64,000 bases of DNA from an uncultured Ellagibacter sp. Lineage in GTDB: Bacteria > Actinomycetota > Coriobacteriia > Coriobacteriales > Eggerthellaceae. Under the pieces are notes generated by a model, which was given only the letters and a program-made list of their open reading frames with translations, was not told where the DNA came from and did no database searches. The stretch spans positions 21,815 through 85,814 of the forward strand of contig NZ_CAKUBT010000007.1 in assembly GCF_934643285.1 (NCBI RefSeq), written 5' to 3'. This document shows, in pieces, positions 45,101-53,471 of the stretch (the stretch's first letter is position 1; each line of letters starts with the position of its first letter). Position numbers and translations under genes: made by a program.

Positions 45101-46117
45101 GGCTGCGGCTACGACGCACTGAGCCTTGAAGACGCGCGCGACATCCTCGAAGCGGCAGGGAAGCCCTTCACCGCGCTGAAGATCGACGACCTTTCGGACA
45201 AGGCCCACCTCAATATTCGGCTTCGCACGCTGGCCGAGGGGATCGAGTCGATGAGCCGCCGCGGGAAAAGCGGACAAGGATTGCTCGCTGCGAGCCCAAG
45301 AAAGCGCGAACGCACGATCGGCCACCCAGCTACCAGCGCCCTGGCCGCAACATCGCATGTCGAGAAGGAGCGTGCCGCAGTCGAAGGCTTCGCCGGAAAC
45401 GTAGAGGCCCCCGAAGCTTCGGGCCGCGAGTTCGATCGTATTCCGAACGTCATGAACAAGGGACTATCCGCCATCGATGCGCAGGTTGCGCAACGCCAGA
45501 TGCCGGGCGACGTCTGCTTTACCGCAGCGGCTCTCATCGCACGCACTCTGCGAATAGTTGAAGAGAATCCTCAGGTCAAAGCATTACGTATCCCGTTGGT
45601 CTGCAACCGCTGCCTGCTCGATGGGCTCGCCCATACGATTTGGCGGCTCAACGGCAGCTGCCCGGAAATCATAGAGGAAGAGCGCTGGCCGCAACCCATC
45701 GAAGAACCCGCCGCGCCCAAGGGGAAAGACACTAGACGAGTTCTCGTCGGCATTGTTGGCAATCCGCTTCTCTGCTTCGACGCCTTCATGAACGATTCCA
45801 TCTTGAAGCTGCTGGAACGCTTGGGGTGCAACGTTGCGATGCCCGACCCCGACAAGCTCTTCTGCGAAGATGTTCGCTATCTCGACCAGCTGGACGAGTT
45901 CTCGCGCAAGGGAGTCGATTGCGTGATCTACCTGCAGAGCTTCGGCTGCATGAAAGCGCATGTGCACGCACGCGGCTTCGCCCACGAATTCGCGCGGCGA
46001 TACCCCGATATGCCGATCACCGTCATCGACTACGACCCCGAATCATCAGCGCTGAACAGGGAAAATCGCATTCGTCTCGCCGTGGAGGCCGCTCTGCGAG
46101 CGAAGAAGGAAAGATAG
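42146..46117 (+). CDS. Giant BadF/BadG-type acyl-CoA dehydratase activase with DUF2229
   Basis: 1323 residues. Two ASKHA ATPase domains: the first starts YRFGIDAGSKTVKVVIV (~10-26) with NATCAGGTGGFID, the second YLGIDSGSTTVKMAVID (~328) with NEACSSGCGSFIEG; the Cys residues bind a shared 4Fe-4S cluster in known activases. Next is a Cys motif (SRCPGCSNACLL, ~632) and a DUF2229 domain (SVGIMNCFETYEYTPFW), then a HgdB-like C-terminal region with scattered Cys (LQSFGCGYDA, LQSFGCMKAH). Activases of this kind fire ATP-driven single electrons into 2-hydroxyacyl-CoA dehydratases or benzoyl-CoA reductases. Co-directional with the LuxR gene. Weak RBS. Confidence 0.9.
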   Translation: MTAEDSAKTYRFGIDAGSKTVKVVIVDEDGTVVNSIYRRHLSNIRETLVDILHNLTWRYGDLSGKATVTGSAGIALAEMLKLPFVQEVLATERAVRELYPDADAVIELGGEDAKVIYLSGNPEQRMNATCAGGTGGFIDSIAFMLGVRTSDMSRLAGGASRIYPIASRCAVFAQTDVRPLLNAGAKKSDIAASALEAVVRQTITGLACGRPIEGKVIFLGGPLQFIPDLVRRFQIGLGLKRGEGIRPRWAHIFTAHGAALYAGEPPESKPTSLGQLEERIRQADAPEDDLTRLGPLFATDEEREAFKEHHARVDFPRKRLFDCRGPLYLGIDSGSTTVKMAVIDDAGNLVYSCYTPVQGDALATATEELLDFDRSLPHVYGTDETTAWVAHATATGYGEDLLCAALGIDSGIVETTAHARAAMELVPDATFVLDIGGQDMKALWIKNGMVSNAILNEACSSGCGSFIEGTAHSLRLSPHAFNDAALTSEHPVDLGTKCTVFMSSRVKHAQKIGASVNDLAAGIAYSVVKNALFRIIGAERIDTLGPQIVVQGGAFKSDAALRAFEKVCGVEAIRPETAHLMGAIGAALIARERACDAARSTDGGLDAAPQSTMISARELESLSVDRFSSRCPGCSNACLLAIADFGHGRRFISGNKCNNANDFEFSRNEKPKARAAEAAAIEDREPTPRPHQAPNAIAVEQRLLQSVGGAAQAGLRGACSVGIMNCFETYEYTPFWRTLFAELGFSVIMPDDARGASLEQAALATVPAEGACFPAKIAHMRAFDLMNAGADVIFMPRFNRIGRCAVSCEYADALTDAVPAFEQGKVRLSRPHLSSFKVARIVKDEDDLSTLFSEVASFCPDGAPLSREEFDHALEKALASQREFFDAVARANEKVIDWLAKDARRHAIVVAGRPYHTDPRLMRGIDTMLTKLGFAILCPTSSDAWATRRPHDPHCPPWKPGKHLARLARFAAENTQVDLVCLQSFGCGYDALSLEDARDILEAAGKPFTALKIDDLSDKAHLNIRLRTLAEGIESMSRRGKSGQGLLAASPRKRERTIGHPATSALAATSHVEKERAAVEGFAGNVEAPEASGREFDRIPNVMNKGLSAIDAQVAQRQMPGDVCFTAAALIARTLRIVEENPQVKALRIPLVCNRCLLDGLAHTIWRLNGSCPEIIEEERWPQPIEEPAAPKGKDTRRVLVGIVGNPLLCFDAFMNDSILKLLERLGCNVAMPDPDKLFCEDVRYLDQLDEFSRKGVDCVIYLQSFGCMKAHVHARGFAHEFARRYPDMPITVIDYDPESSALNRENRIRLAVEAALRAKKER

Positions 46118-46273
46118 GCACCAACATAACAATGCCGCGCCTGGCAAACCCGAGCCTGCCGCAAGCACCCGGCAAATTGCGCACGCGAGGTACGCAGGGA
46201 GCTTATGGTGGGAAGGCGGGCGCCGAGCGCGGCCTTGAAAGCGGCCCACTTTACGAGCCGCCCATCCGAATAA

Positions 46274-47188
46274 CTAGTTGACGCAGTGGACCTTTTTGCC
46301 CGTTTCCAGGTAATCCATAACTTCGCGCACGGCCATTTCTGCACAGTTTTCCTCAGCCTCTGCGGTCGATGCACCCAGGTGAGGAAGGACAAGCGCGCCC
46401 TCCATCGTCATGACCTCGGGCGTCGCAAAGTCCGTCACGTAACGGCGAACCTTGCCCGACGCAAGTCCCGCGCGCATAGCATCATTGTCGATCAGGGTGT
46501 CACGCGAGAAGTTCAGAAACGCCGCGCCCTCCTTCATGGCCGCAATTTCGTCCGCACCGATCATGCCCTTCGTCTTCGGCGTTGCCGGGACATGGATCGT
46601 GATGTAGTCGCAGCTCGCACACAGGTCGAGCAGGTCGTCGGTGAAGCGGAGGTTCGGGGAGATGGCAGCTGCGCGCTCGGCATCGAGGAACGGGTCGTAG
46701 CCGACCGTCTTCATCCCCAGAGCCTCAGCTGCGGGGATGACGAGGCGCCCGATGGCGCCAAGGCCGATCACCCCGAGCGTCTTCCCCATGATTTCGGTGC
46801 CGGCAAACTGCTTCTTCGCCTTCTCGGCGCTCTTCGCGATGTTCTCGTCGTCCGCGTTGTGGCGGCACCATGCGGCGCCCCCCACGACATCGCGCGCAGC
46901 CATGAACAGGGCACACAGCACGAGCTCCTTCACCGCGTTCGCGTTCGCGCCTGGCGTATTGAACACGGGAATCCCGCGCTCGGCAAGCGCGTCGAGCGGG
47001 ATGTTGTTCACGCCCGCGCCCGCGCGCGCGACCGCCTTCAAGTTGTCGGAGAATTCCATCTCGTGCATGTTCGCACTGCGCACGAGGATGACGTCGGCCT
47101 CCGACACGTCGTCGGTCAGCTCATAGTCGGACGACAGGAGCGCCAGCCCTTTTTGCGAGATGTTGTTCAAGCAGTGCACTTTGTACAT
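46274..47188 (-). CDS. Short-form D-3-phosphoglycerate dehydrogenase-like enzyme
   Basis: 304 residues; lacks the C-terminal ACT or ASB regulatory domain. D-2-hydroxyacid dehydrogenase family: NAD motif GVIGLGAIGRL (GLGAIG at 142-147), substrate region ARAGAGVNNIP, NFSRDTLIDNDAM, and the His of LPHLGAST near 273. Sequence features (NNISQKGLALL, ANMHEMEF) fit the serine-pathway enzyme SerA of anaerobes, though other hydroxyacids are possible. GGGG precedes the ATG. It is convergent with the activase gene. Confidence 0.85.
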   Translation of the reverse strand: MYKVHCLNNISQKGLALLSSDYELTDDVSEADVILVRSANMHEMEFSDNLKAVARAGAGVNNIPLDALAERGIPVFNTPGANANAVKELVLCALFMAARDVVGGAAWCRHNADDENIAKSAEKAKKQFAGTEIMGKTLGVIGLGAIGRLVIPAAEALGMKTVGYDPFLDAERAAAISPNLRFTDDLLDLCASCDYITIHVPATPKTKGMIGADEIAAMKEGAAFLNFSRDTLIDNDAMRAGLASGKVRRYVTDFATPEVMTMEGALVLPHLGASTAEAEENCAEMAVREVMDYLETGKKVHCVN

Positions 47189-47426
47189 GGAATCCCCTTT
47201 CTATTGGTAGGTTTACCGCACAGGATAACGCGGCGGATGCACAATGCGCGGGGAAAATACTGTAGGCGGCTAAAGTGGCGCCTGTTAAGACGCGCTGGCC
47301 GCCGAAAGCGGGAAATGAGCAGTTGGCGGTGGTAGTGAGCGAAAGCCCCGGCGCCAGCAGCCGCAAGCGGCTTGGGATCGCATGGGCGAGGGGTCTGGCG
47401 CCTGCGGGCCGGCAGCCGCGAGCGCG

Positions 47427-48338
47427 CTAGAAGCTGATGCCAACCGTCATATGCATCATGTAGAAGGAGAAACGCATCACGAAGATGCCCGCGAGCACGA
47501 GCAGCGCCGCAACCGAGGCGCGCGAAACCGAGATGGTCATCTCGTCGGGAGACGCCTTCCCCTCCCGCGACACTGAGGGTCTGAACAGCGACAACGCGTC
47601 GACAGCGATTCCCGCCGCAGCGAATGTGGCGAAGATGCAGACGAGCAGCGCGTAATGCGGCACCAAATCGCCAGCGGACGCGACGGCGTTCTCGGCCGGC
47701 AACACGATCACCCCCTGAAGGGCATACACGACAAGGCATGCCGCCAGCGCAACGACCGCAAGCACGAGCATGAGCCGCCCAAAGCGGTTCCCGCGCGATT
47801 TCCACCGCGCCGCCCGTAAGCCCACGATGGCGAGGACCGGCCCGCCGAGCAGCGCGTTCGTCCACAGGCTCAACGGGGAAAACGGCGTGTCCCACGTGAC
47901 GATGGTGCTCGCGGAGTACGCAAAGGCGATGGCCGTGATGCACGCGATGGCGCTTGCGCACGCCCCGACGGCGAGCAGGCGCTGGAGCAGCCGGCGGGGC
48001 TTCACGGCGAACGAGTAGAGCCAGTACACGCCAGAAAACGCGAGGAATATGACAGCGCTGAACACCTCGTTGGAAAGCGGGCTTCTCCCCACCCCCATGA
48101 ACACGTAGAGCGCGTTCGCTGGGTTCCCCAGATGCGTGGCCGACGCGACAAGCCCCACCAGTGACACGATGAGCGGTATGCAGAGCGCCTTGTCGATGCG
48201 GCGATGGGCGTCGTCGGAGAGCCTTCCGCGAATGATAGGGAGCGACATAAGCGCATACGCCACCGCACCCGAGGGTGCAAGCGTCGTGAAAAGCACGAGT
48301 GTGATTTCGCTGAACGCGGTGGCGAATCCCGTCGACAT
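47427..48338 (-). CDS. Second DmsC-like membrane anchor subunit
   Basis: 303 residues with eight predicted membrane helices; it starts like DmsC (SEITLVLFTTLAPSGAVAY) and contains the quinol-site style region THLGNPANALYVFMGVGRSPLSNEV. Related to the anchor encoded at 49107 but divergent. It is the last gene of the operon, 9 bp after the TorD-type chaperone gene. It may serve an alternative catalytic subunit, or form part of a hetero-anchor. The 238 bp between it and the SerA-like gene hold no gene. Confidence 0.83.
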   Translation of the reverse strand: MSTGFATAFSEITLVLFTTLAPSGAVAYALMSLPIIRGRLSDDAHRRIDKALCIPLIVSLVGLVASATHLGNPANALYVFMGVGRSPLSNEVFSAVIFLAFSGVYWLYSFAVKPRRLLQRLLAVGACASAIACITAIAFAYSASTIVTWDTPFSPLSLWTNALLGGPVLAIVGLRAARWKSRGNRFGRLMLVLAVVALAACLVVYALQGVIVLPAENAVASAGDLVPHYALLVCIFATFAAAGIAVDALSLFRPSVSREGKASPDEMTISVSRASVAALLVLAGIFVMRFSFYMMHMTVGISF

Positions 48339-48347
48339 GGTGATTCC

Positions 48348-48989
48348 TTACTTGTAGAAGCGCGGAAGCTTTACGGAAAGCCCGCGGAAATCCTGGATGC
48401 CGAGAAGCGTGGAGCGCGTGAGCTCGGCAAGGCCGCGGTAGAAGGGATGGCGGGCGGCAGAGGCAAGTTCCTCCAGGTAATGCGGCGCCCACGTGAGAAG
48501 ATGGTTGCACAGGTAGTCATCGAGCGCCTCGGGTTGCGTGCGACAAAGGTGGGACATGAGAGCCAGCATGAGCCCGATGTGATCCTCGGGGGTTTTCTCG
48601 TCGGTCGCCCGCGCGACGCCATGCTCGCGCATCCACGCGCGCAACGCAAGCGTCGCCTCACCGAACACGACGCACTCGCGATCGGTGTAGACCGACCCCC
48701 ACGGCGGAGCCACGAGGTGCCCTGGCCCTACGAAAAGGGCTCGATACTCCCAAACGAGGTCGTCGGTGACGCTTTCCGCCAAGCCTTCGACCATTTCCCG
48801 AAGAGCAGGGGCGGACGAAGCCGTCTCGGCGAAAGGCCACTCGCGCGCAGCCGCGCCGGCATCGAGCGCCGCGAAGGCGGAAAAGGACGCCTGAGCACCG
48901 CCCGTCTTCGGGTCTTCCAGGAAAAACGGCGCGAGCGTGTCGCCTACAAAAGCAATCGCGTCGAGCATCTCGTCAAACTGTTCGGCCAT
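48348..48989 (-). CDS. TorD/DmsD-type molybdoenzyme maturation chaperone
   Basis: 213 residues from the ATG at 48989 (AGGGGG upstream). All-helical; it has the family hallmark of an E-Y-x-x-L-F-V-G-P stretch (VWEYRALFVGPGHLVAPPWGSVY) and PEDHIGLMLALMSHL. Such chaperones bind the Tat signal peptide of the catalytic subunit and delay export until the Mo cofactor is inserted. It lies after a hairpin that separates it from DmsC. Confidence 0.88.
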   Translation of the reverse strand: MAEQFDEMLDAIAFVGDTLAPFFLEDPKTGGAQASFSAFAALDAGAAAREWPFAETASSAPALREMVEGLAESVTDDLVWEYRALFVGPGHLVAPPWGSVYTDRECVVFGEATLALRAWMREHGVARATDEKTPEDHIGLMLALMSHLCRTQPEALDDYLCNHLLTWAPHYLEELASAARHPFYRGLAELTRSTLLGIQDFRGLSVKLPRFYK

Positions 48990-49026
48990 AGCGAACCCCC
49001 TCTTATCCTGTCGCCTGAATATAGCA

Positions 49027-49062
49027 CAAGCTCCGCTACTGGGAAGGTGGTAGCGGAGCTTG
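49027..49062 (-). other. Intra-operon hairpin between DmsC and TorD genes
   Basis: Perfect 13-bp arms CAAGCTCCGCTAC/GTAGCGGAGCTTG, 10-nt loop, no T-run in the direction of transcription. Probably a partial terminator or an RNA-stability element that lowers expression of the chaperone relative to the enzyme. Confidence 0.6.
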
Positions 49063-49106
49063 CTCATTTTGAGCCGCAGGGGCGGGTCAAAATCGCTGAG
49101 AAGGCG

Positions 49107-49970
49107 TTATCCGAAGTAGATGCCCACCGACATCTGGATTGCGTAGAACGCCATGCGGGCCAAGAAGATGCCCACCAAAGCCGCGATGACAGCCGCTGCA
49201 GCAAGGCCGGTTGCAGCTTCCTTCTTCACGAAGACGAAGACGAACGCTGCGGCGACCACGATAAGCACCAAGCCGACAACAGCGGGAAGGAGAGCACCGG
49301 AGACCAGCTCAGAGCCTGAAACGAGCGCATTCTGCATACCGGAGGCCATGGCAAGCTGACCAACCAGGCCCACGATGGCGAGCACCGCGCCCACAACGGC
49401 AAGCCCGATGATGGCAGACTTGAAGGACCCCTTGCACGCATCGGCCCACGCGCTCGCACTTGCAAGCACGAGCGCCGCAGTGGCAGCACCGCCGACGAGC
49501 GCGAAGCCGAGCATCTGCACGGGAACGAGCGGCGTGTCCCAAGTTGCGATGGTGCTCATGACGTACGCCAAGCCGGTGAAGATGGCGAAGATGACGGCCA
49601 GCACAGCCACGACGGCAGCGAAGCCCTTACGCGCAGAACCGCAAAGCTTGCCCGTGTTCGCAACGATCACGTACACGATGGTGACAATCGCGAACACACA
49701 GCCCGCGATGATCTCGTTCGACATCGGGGAACCCGCGCCAAAAAACACCGAGGGGGCGTTCATCGGGCTGGCCAGATGGAAGAACGCGCAGATGAAGCCA
49801 ACAATCACGATCGCGAGCGGGATGATGGTGCCGCGATCGATCTTCTTTAGCTGCTCGTCCGAGAAACTCGTGGTGAAGAAAGCGCACGCAAGGGCGATGA
49901 ATGCGCCCGCACCCAGCGGCGCCAGCGTGGTGAAAAGCGCCAAAGGCAGCTCAGCAACGGAAAACTGCAT
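49107..49970 (-). CDS. DmsC-like quinol-oxidising membrane anchor
   Basis: 287 residues, eight predicted helices. N-terminus VAELPLALFTTLAPLGAGAFIAL; conserved region FHLASPMNAPSVFFGAGSPMSNEI. It passes electrons from menaquinol to the Fe-S subunit. GGAGGTG precedes the ATG, which follows the Fe-S subunit stop by one base. Confidence 0.9.
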   Translation of the reverse strand: MQFSVAELPLALFTTLAPLGAGAFIALACAFFTTSFSDEQLKKIDRGTIIPLAIVIVGFICAFFHLASPMNAPSVFFGAGSPMSNEIIAGCVFAIVTIVYVIVANTGKLCGSARKGFAAVVAVLAVIFAIFTGLAYVMSTIATWDTPLVPVQMLGFALVGGAATAALVLASASAWADACKGSFKSAIIGLAVVGAVLAIVGLVGQLAMASGMQNALVSGSELVSGALLPAVVGLVLIVVAAAFVFVFVKKEAATGLAAAAVIAALVGIFLARMAFYAIQMSVGIYFG

Positions 49971-49971
49971 G

Positions 49972-50595
49972 CTACATCACCTCCAGGGGATTAGCTACCA
50001 GACCGGCGACGTTTTTAGCGCGCGCGGCGGCAGGGCATTCTTTCACGACAATGTTCGGGTGGGTATAGCTCGCGTCGGGCAAAGGAGGCACAGAGTCGAC
50101 ACCGTCGTACTTCTTGCGAATATCCTCGATAGGACCAAAGTCGAGGGCTCGAAGCGGGCAGGCATCCACGCAGATGGGGTTCTTCCCCTCCGCCACGCGT
50201 TCCGCGCAGCCGTTGCATTTCACGCTGTGGCCCTTTTCGCGATCGACCTTCGGAGCGTTATAGGGGCACGCCATGTGGCAGTAGCCGCAACCGATGCACT
50301 TGCGCTCGTCGACCGAGACCAGACCCGTGCTCGCATCCTTGTGCATCGCAGTGGTCGGGCACACCTTCACGCAAGCGGGGTCGTCGCAATGCTGGCAGCC
50401 CAGCGACACGTGGTAGACAAAGCAATCCTGCGTGTAGGTGCCGTCAGATTGCATCTGCCAGTCGCCGCCTTCGCAGTCGTACACATGTCGATACGCGAAA
50501 TCGACGCCCAAATCCTTGTAATCCTTGCAGGCTATCTCGCACGTGCGGCATCCGGTGCAGCGCGTGCTGTCGAAATAAAATCCGTACTGCGTCAT
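49972..50595 (-). CDS. DmsB-like four-cluster iron-sulfur subunit
   Basis: 207 residues from the ATG at 50595, which has better RBS spacing than the ATG at 50601. Four complete ferredoxin motifs: CTGCRTCEIAC, CQHCDDPACVKVC, CIGCGYCHMAC and CNGC...CVDAC. All sixteen Cys positions are filled, unlike the stripped subunit at 30394. It carries electrons from DmsC to DmsA. 14 bp after the catalytic gene. Confidence 0.93.
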   Translation of the reverse strand: MTQYGFYFDSTRCTGCRTCEIACKDYKDLGVDFAYRHVYDCEGGDWQMQSDGTYTQDCFVYHVSLGCQHCDDPACVKVCPTTAMHKDASTGLVSVDERKCIGCGYCHMACPYNAPKVDREKGHSVKCNGCAERVAEGKNPICVDACPLRALDFGPIEDIRKKYDGVDSVPPLPDASYTHPNIVVKECPAAARAKNVAGLVANPLEVM

Positions 50596-50609
50596 TCTCA
50601 TCTACCCCC

Positions 50610-53084
50610 TTACGCCTTCGAAACCTGAACGATCATCGAGTGAGCAGTTCCGTTGCCCTTCGCAAGGGGCGACGGTTTGTAGGCGGTCAACGTGTTCACG
50701 CATCCGCCCGTGTCGATCTTGTCGCCGAACATGTCCGCCTTGTGCCACGCGCCTTGCGGGATGCCGACAGTGCCGGGGACGATGCGCGGGGTGACCTTCG
50801 CCTCGATGCGAATTTCGCCAACGGGGCTCTTAACGGCAAGCATGTCGCCGTCCATGATGTTGCGCGGCTCCGCGTCAGCGGGGTTGATCCACAGCTGCTG
50901 GCGCGCAACCTTCTCGAGCTCCTCGATGAAACCGAACGAGCTATGGGTGCGGCTCTTGTGGTGGAATCCCGAGCAGTAGAGCGGGAACTCGCTGGTCACG
51001 CTTCCGTAGCCATGGAAGCCTTCAGAAAAGACCGGAATCGGATTGATGACTTCATCCTCGGCGAGTTCCCAAGTATCGTTCAGGTTCGCAAGCGTTTCCG
51101 AGTAGATCTCGATCTTGCCCGACGGCGTCGCCAGGGGGTGCTCATCCGGGTCGTCGCGGAAGCTCTTAAGGCCGATCGCCGGCTCGAGCGCACGCTTATA
51201 GACGCCCTGCTCCTTAATCTGCTCCCAGCTCGGCATCTTGTCGTCAGCTTGGGCACCCTTCTTGTACAGGTACTCGACCCAGTCGTCGTGCGTGCGACCC
51301 TCGGTGAACTCTTCCCGAAGCCCGAAGCGCTCGGCGATGTCGGCGCACACATCGTAGTTGCTGCGGCACTCTCCCGGCGGCTCTTGCGCTGGGGTTCCGA
51401 CAACGACAGCGGTGTAATACTCGGAGTAGCCCTGCGTCTGCAAGTTCATCTGCTCGGAGCGCATCGCGTCGGGCAGAAGCAGGTCGGCATACTTCGCAGA
51501 GTCGGTCATGACGGTATCCCACACCAAGATGAACTCGCACTTGCTCTCATCGGAGAGGATCTCGTGGGTGTAGTTGATGTCGCCATGCTGGTTTGTCAGG
51601 CAGTTCCCCGCGTAGTTCCAGATGAATTTAAGGTCGCTGCCGAGTTTTTCAGCGCCCATAATTCCAGCGTTCGTCGCGGTCATCTTGTGGCCATGGTCGA
51701 TCGCGTTGACCCACTGGTACACGGGGAGCGTCGTCTTGATCGGATTCGTGAAGGGAATACTGCCCACCAGATAGGTCGGGGGCTCCGCTTCGCGCTGGCC
51801 GGTGTTGGTTCCGGGCAGGCCGATTTTCCCGATTAGAATAGGAAGCATGCAGATAGCACGCGTGGTGTCCTCGCCGTTGGTATGGCGCTGAGATCCCCAT
51901 CCCTGGCAGATGAACGGGGCTTTTGCCGAGGCAATCATGTCGGCAAGTTCGCGGATCTTGCTTGCCGGAATCTGGGTAATCGGCGCCGCCCATTCGGGAG
52001 TCTTCTCGACTTTGTCGTAACCGGTGCCCATGATGTAGTCCTTGTAGGACTTGTTCTGGCCCTTTGCAGACTCGGGCATCGTATCGTCATCGTAGCCGAC
52101 GCAGTACTTGTCGAGGAATTCCTTGTCGATCTTGTCGCCCTTAATCCACTCGTACGCGATGGCCGACGCGAGAGCAGCGTCGGTGCCTGGGCGAATGGGG
52201 AGCCACTCGTCGGGATGGCCCGAAGAGGATTCGTTCAGGCGGAAGTCGATGTTGACGATTTTCCCGCCACGGCCGAGAACGGCTTCGCGCATGAGGGCGT
52301 AGTCCCAAACGGCGTTCGCGCCACCCATACGCGTCTCAGCAGGACTGTTGCCGAACATGACCACGAGGTCGGAATGCGACTCGGCCTCGGAGAAGGAGCT
52401 TGCGTTCACATTGTCATACGGACTGAACTTGGTTGCCTTCTTCCCCAACGTTTTGTGGAGGCCTGTTTTCGGGTCGGCGATGTTGCTCGCGCTGCCGTAC
52501 ATGTAGGGCATAACTGCCTGAAGCATATGGGTGGAGTAGTCGTAACCCTGGTTCACGTAGCCGCCGAGCAGGGACATGAGGCGCTGGATAGGCACGCGAC
52601 CCGTCGCGCTGTACATTCCCGTTGCGTAGTTGATATAGATTGCCTCGTTGCCGTATTTGTCGATGGTCGTTTTCAGCTTCTCCACGATGATGTCGATGGC
52701 CTCGTCCCAGCTGATTCGCTCGAACTTGCCCTCACCGCGCTTGCCGACTCGCTTCATGGGGTACATCAGGCGATCGGGGCTGTTCAGCCAGCGGCGCATG
52801 GCACGACCTCTCAGGCAGGCGCGAGCCTGCAGGTCCGTGCTCCCGAGGTTGTCGGTTTCCATGTACTGGATTTTGCCGTCCTTGGAGTGCCACTGGAAGA
52901 TGCAGTTTCCACCGCAGTTCACGTTGCACTGAGACCAGTGGATCTCATCGGGCGCCTCGGCGAAAGCCGGCGTTGTCGGCTCGAACAGAGAGCCCGTCGC
53001 CGCGGTTCCGCCGACGGCCGCCAGGGCACCGAGGGCACCCGCAGTCTTGACGAACGTGCGACGGTTTACGTTCATGTTTGGCAT
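50610..53084 (-). CDS. DmsA-like Tat-exported molybdopterin reductase
   Basis: 824 residues. A Tat signal (NRRTFVK with R8-R9, hydrophobic helix, cut after AFA near 42) sends it outside the membrane. N-terminal 4Fe-4S site: C53, C57, C61 and C90. The Mo region DYSTHM puts Ser184 in the ligand position typical of DMSO/TMAO-type reductases. The C-terminal MPT domain holds GFHHKSRTHSSFG. It probably reduces a sulfoxide, N-oxide or similar respiratory acceptor; the exact acceptor is not readable. First gene of the A-B-C-chaperone-C' operon. Confidence 0.93.
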   Translation of the reverse strand: MPNMNVNRRTFVKTAGALGALAAVGGTAATGSLFEPTTPAFAEAPDEIHWSQCNVNCGGNCIFQWHSKDGKIQYMETDNLGSTDLQARACLRGRAMRRWLNSPDRLMYPMKRVGKRGEGKFERISWDEAIDIIVEKLKTTIDKYGNEAIYINYATGMYSATGRVPIQRLMSLLGGYVNQGYDYSTHMLQAVMPYMYGSASNIADPKTGLHKTLGKKATKFSPYDNVNASSFSEAESHSDLVVMFGNSPAETRMGGANAVWDYALMREAVLGRGGKIVNIDFRLNESSSGHPDEWLPIRPGTDAALASAIAYEWIKGDKIDKEFLDKYCVGYDDDTMPESAKGQNKSYKDYIMGTGYDKVEKTPEWAAPITQIPASKIRELADMIASAKAPFICQGWGSQRHTNGEDTTRAICMLPILIGKIGLPGTNTGQREAEPPTYLVGSIPFTNPIKTTLPVYQWVNAIDHGHKMTATNAGIMGAEKLGSDLKFIWNYAGNCLTNQHGDINYTHEILSDESKCEFILVWDTVMTDSAKYADLLLPDAMRSEQMNLQTQGYSEYYTAVVVGTPAQEPPGECRSNYDVCADIAERFGLREEFTEGRTHDDWVEYLYKKGAQADDKMPSWEQIKEQGVYKRALEPAIGLKSFRDDPDEHPLATPSGKIEIYSETLANLNDTWELAEDEVINPIPVFSEGFHGYGSVTSEFPLYCSGFHHKSRTHSSFGFIEELEKVARQQLWINPADAEPRNIMDGDMLAVKSPVGEIRIEAKVTPRIVPGTVGIPQGAWHKADMFGDKIDTGGCVNTLTAYKPSPLAKGNGTAHSMIVQVSKA

Positions 53085-53471
53085 TTCATTCTCCCTTCCT
53101 ATCGCTTCCCCTGAGAAAGAGCGAGCCGCGCGCTCGCTTCGTGTCGCGGGCGTGGCTCCCGCCCCACTCCCGCACGCGTCCTCTCGTTCTCTCGCTGTAA
53201 AGTCTCGTCATAAGAACGCGCCTCGACACGGAACACAATATCTTCTTTCGCCGCCCCTCGTGTCACATAAAACGTGCGAATTGTAAATTATCGCAGGTCA
53301 CGCGCTTGCATGTGACTGCACTATGTGACAACTTCGTCTCATGTAAGAATAGTTTTGCAGCCATTGCGGCCCGATGTTTCCGTCGCGATTGCTATACTGA
53401 AGCAACTCGCAGCGCCATCGACATACGTCCCTGCACCAGAATGACAACAGCGGAGTGACCCGAGGAGGAAC
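53085..53471. promoter_or_regulatory. Divergent control region with TGTGAC repeats
   Basis: No gene in 387 bp between the DmsA-like operon and the LuxR-type gene. TGTCACAT (53261-53268) is the exact reverse complement of ATGTGACA (53323-53330), and a further ATGTGAC lies at 53310-53316; GGTCAC at 53296 is a partial copy. These are likely sites of the divergent LuxR-type regulator or of a Crp/Fnr-like protein. Confidence 0.5.

Noticed and set aside
51882..53114. 410-codon open frame on the plus strand
   Set aside because: Antisense shadow of the DmsA-like gene; it also runs through the DmsA promoter.
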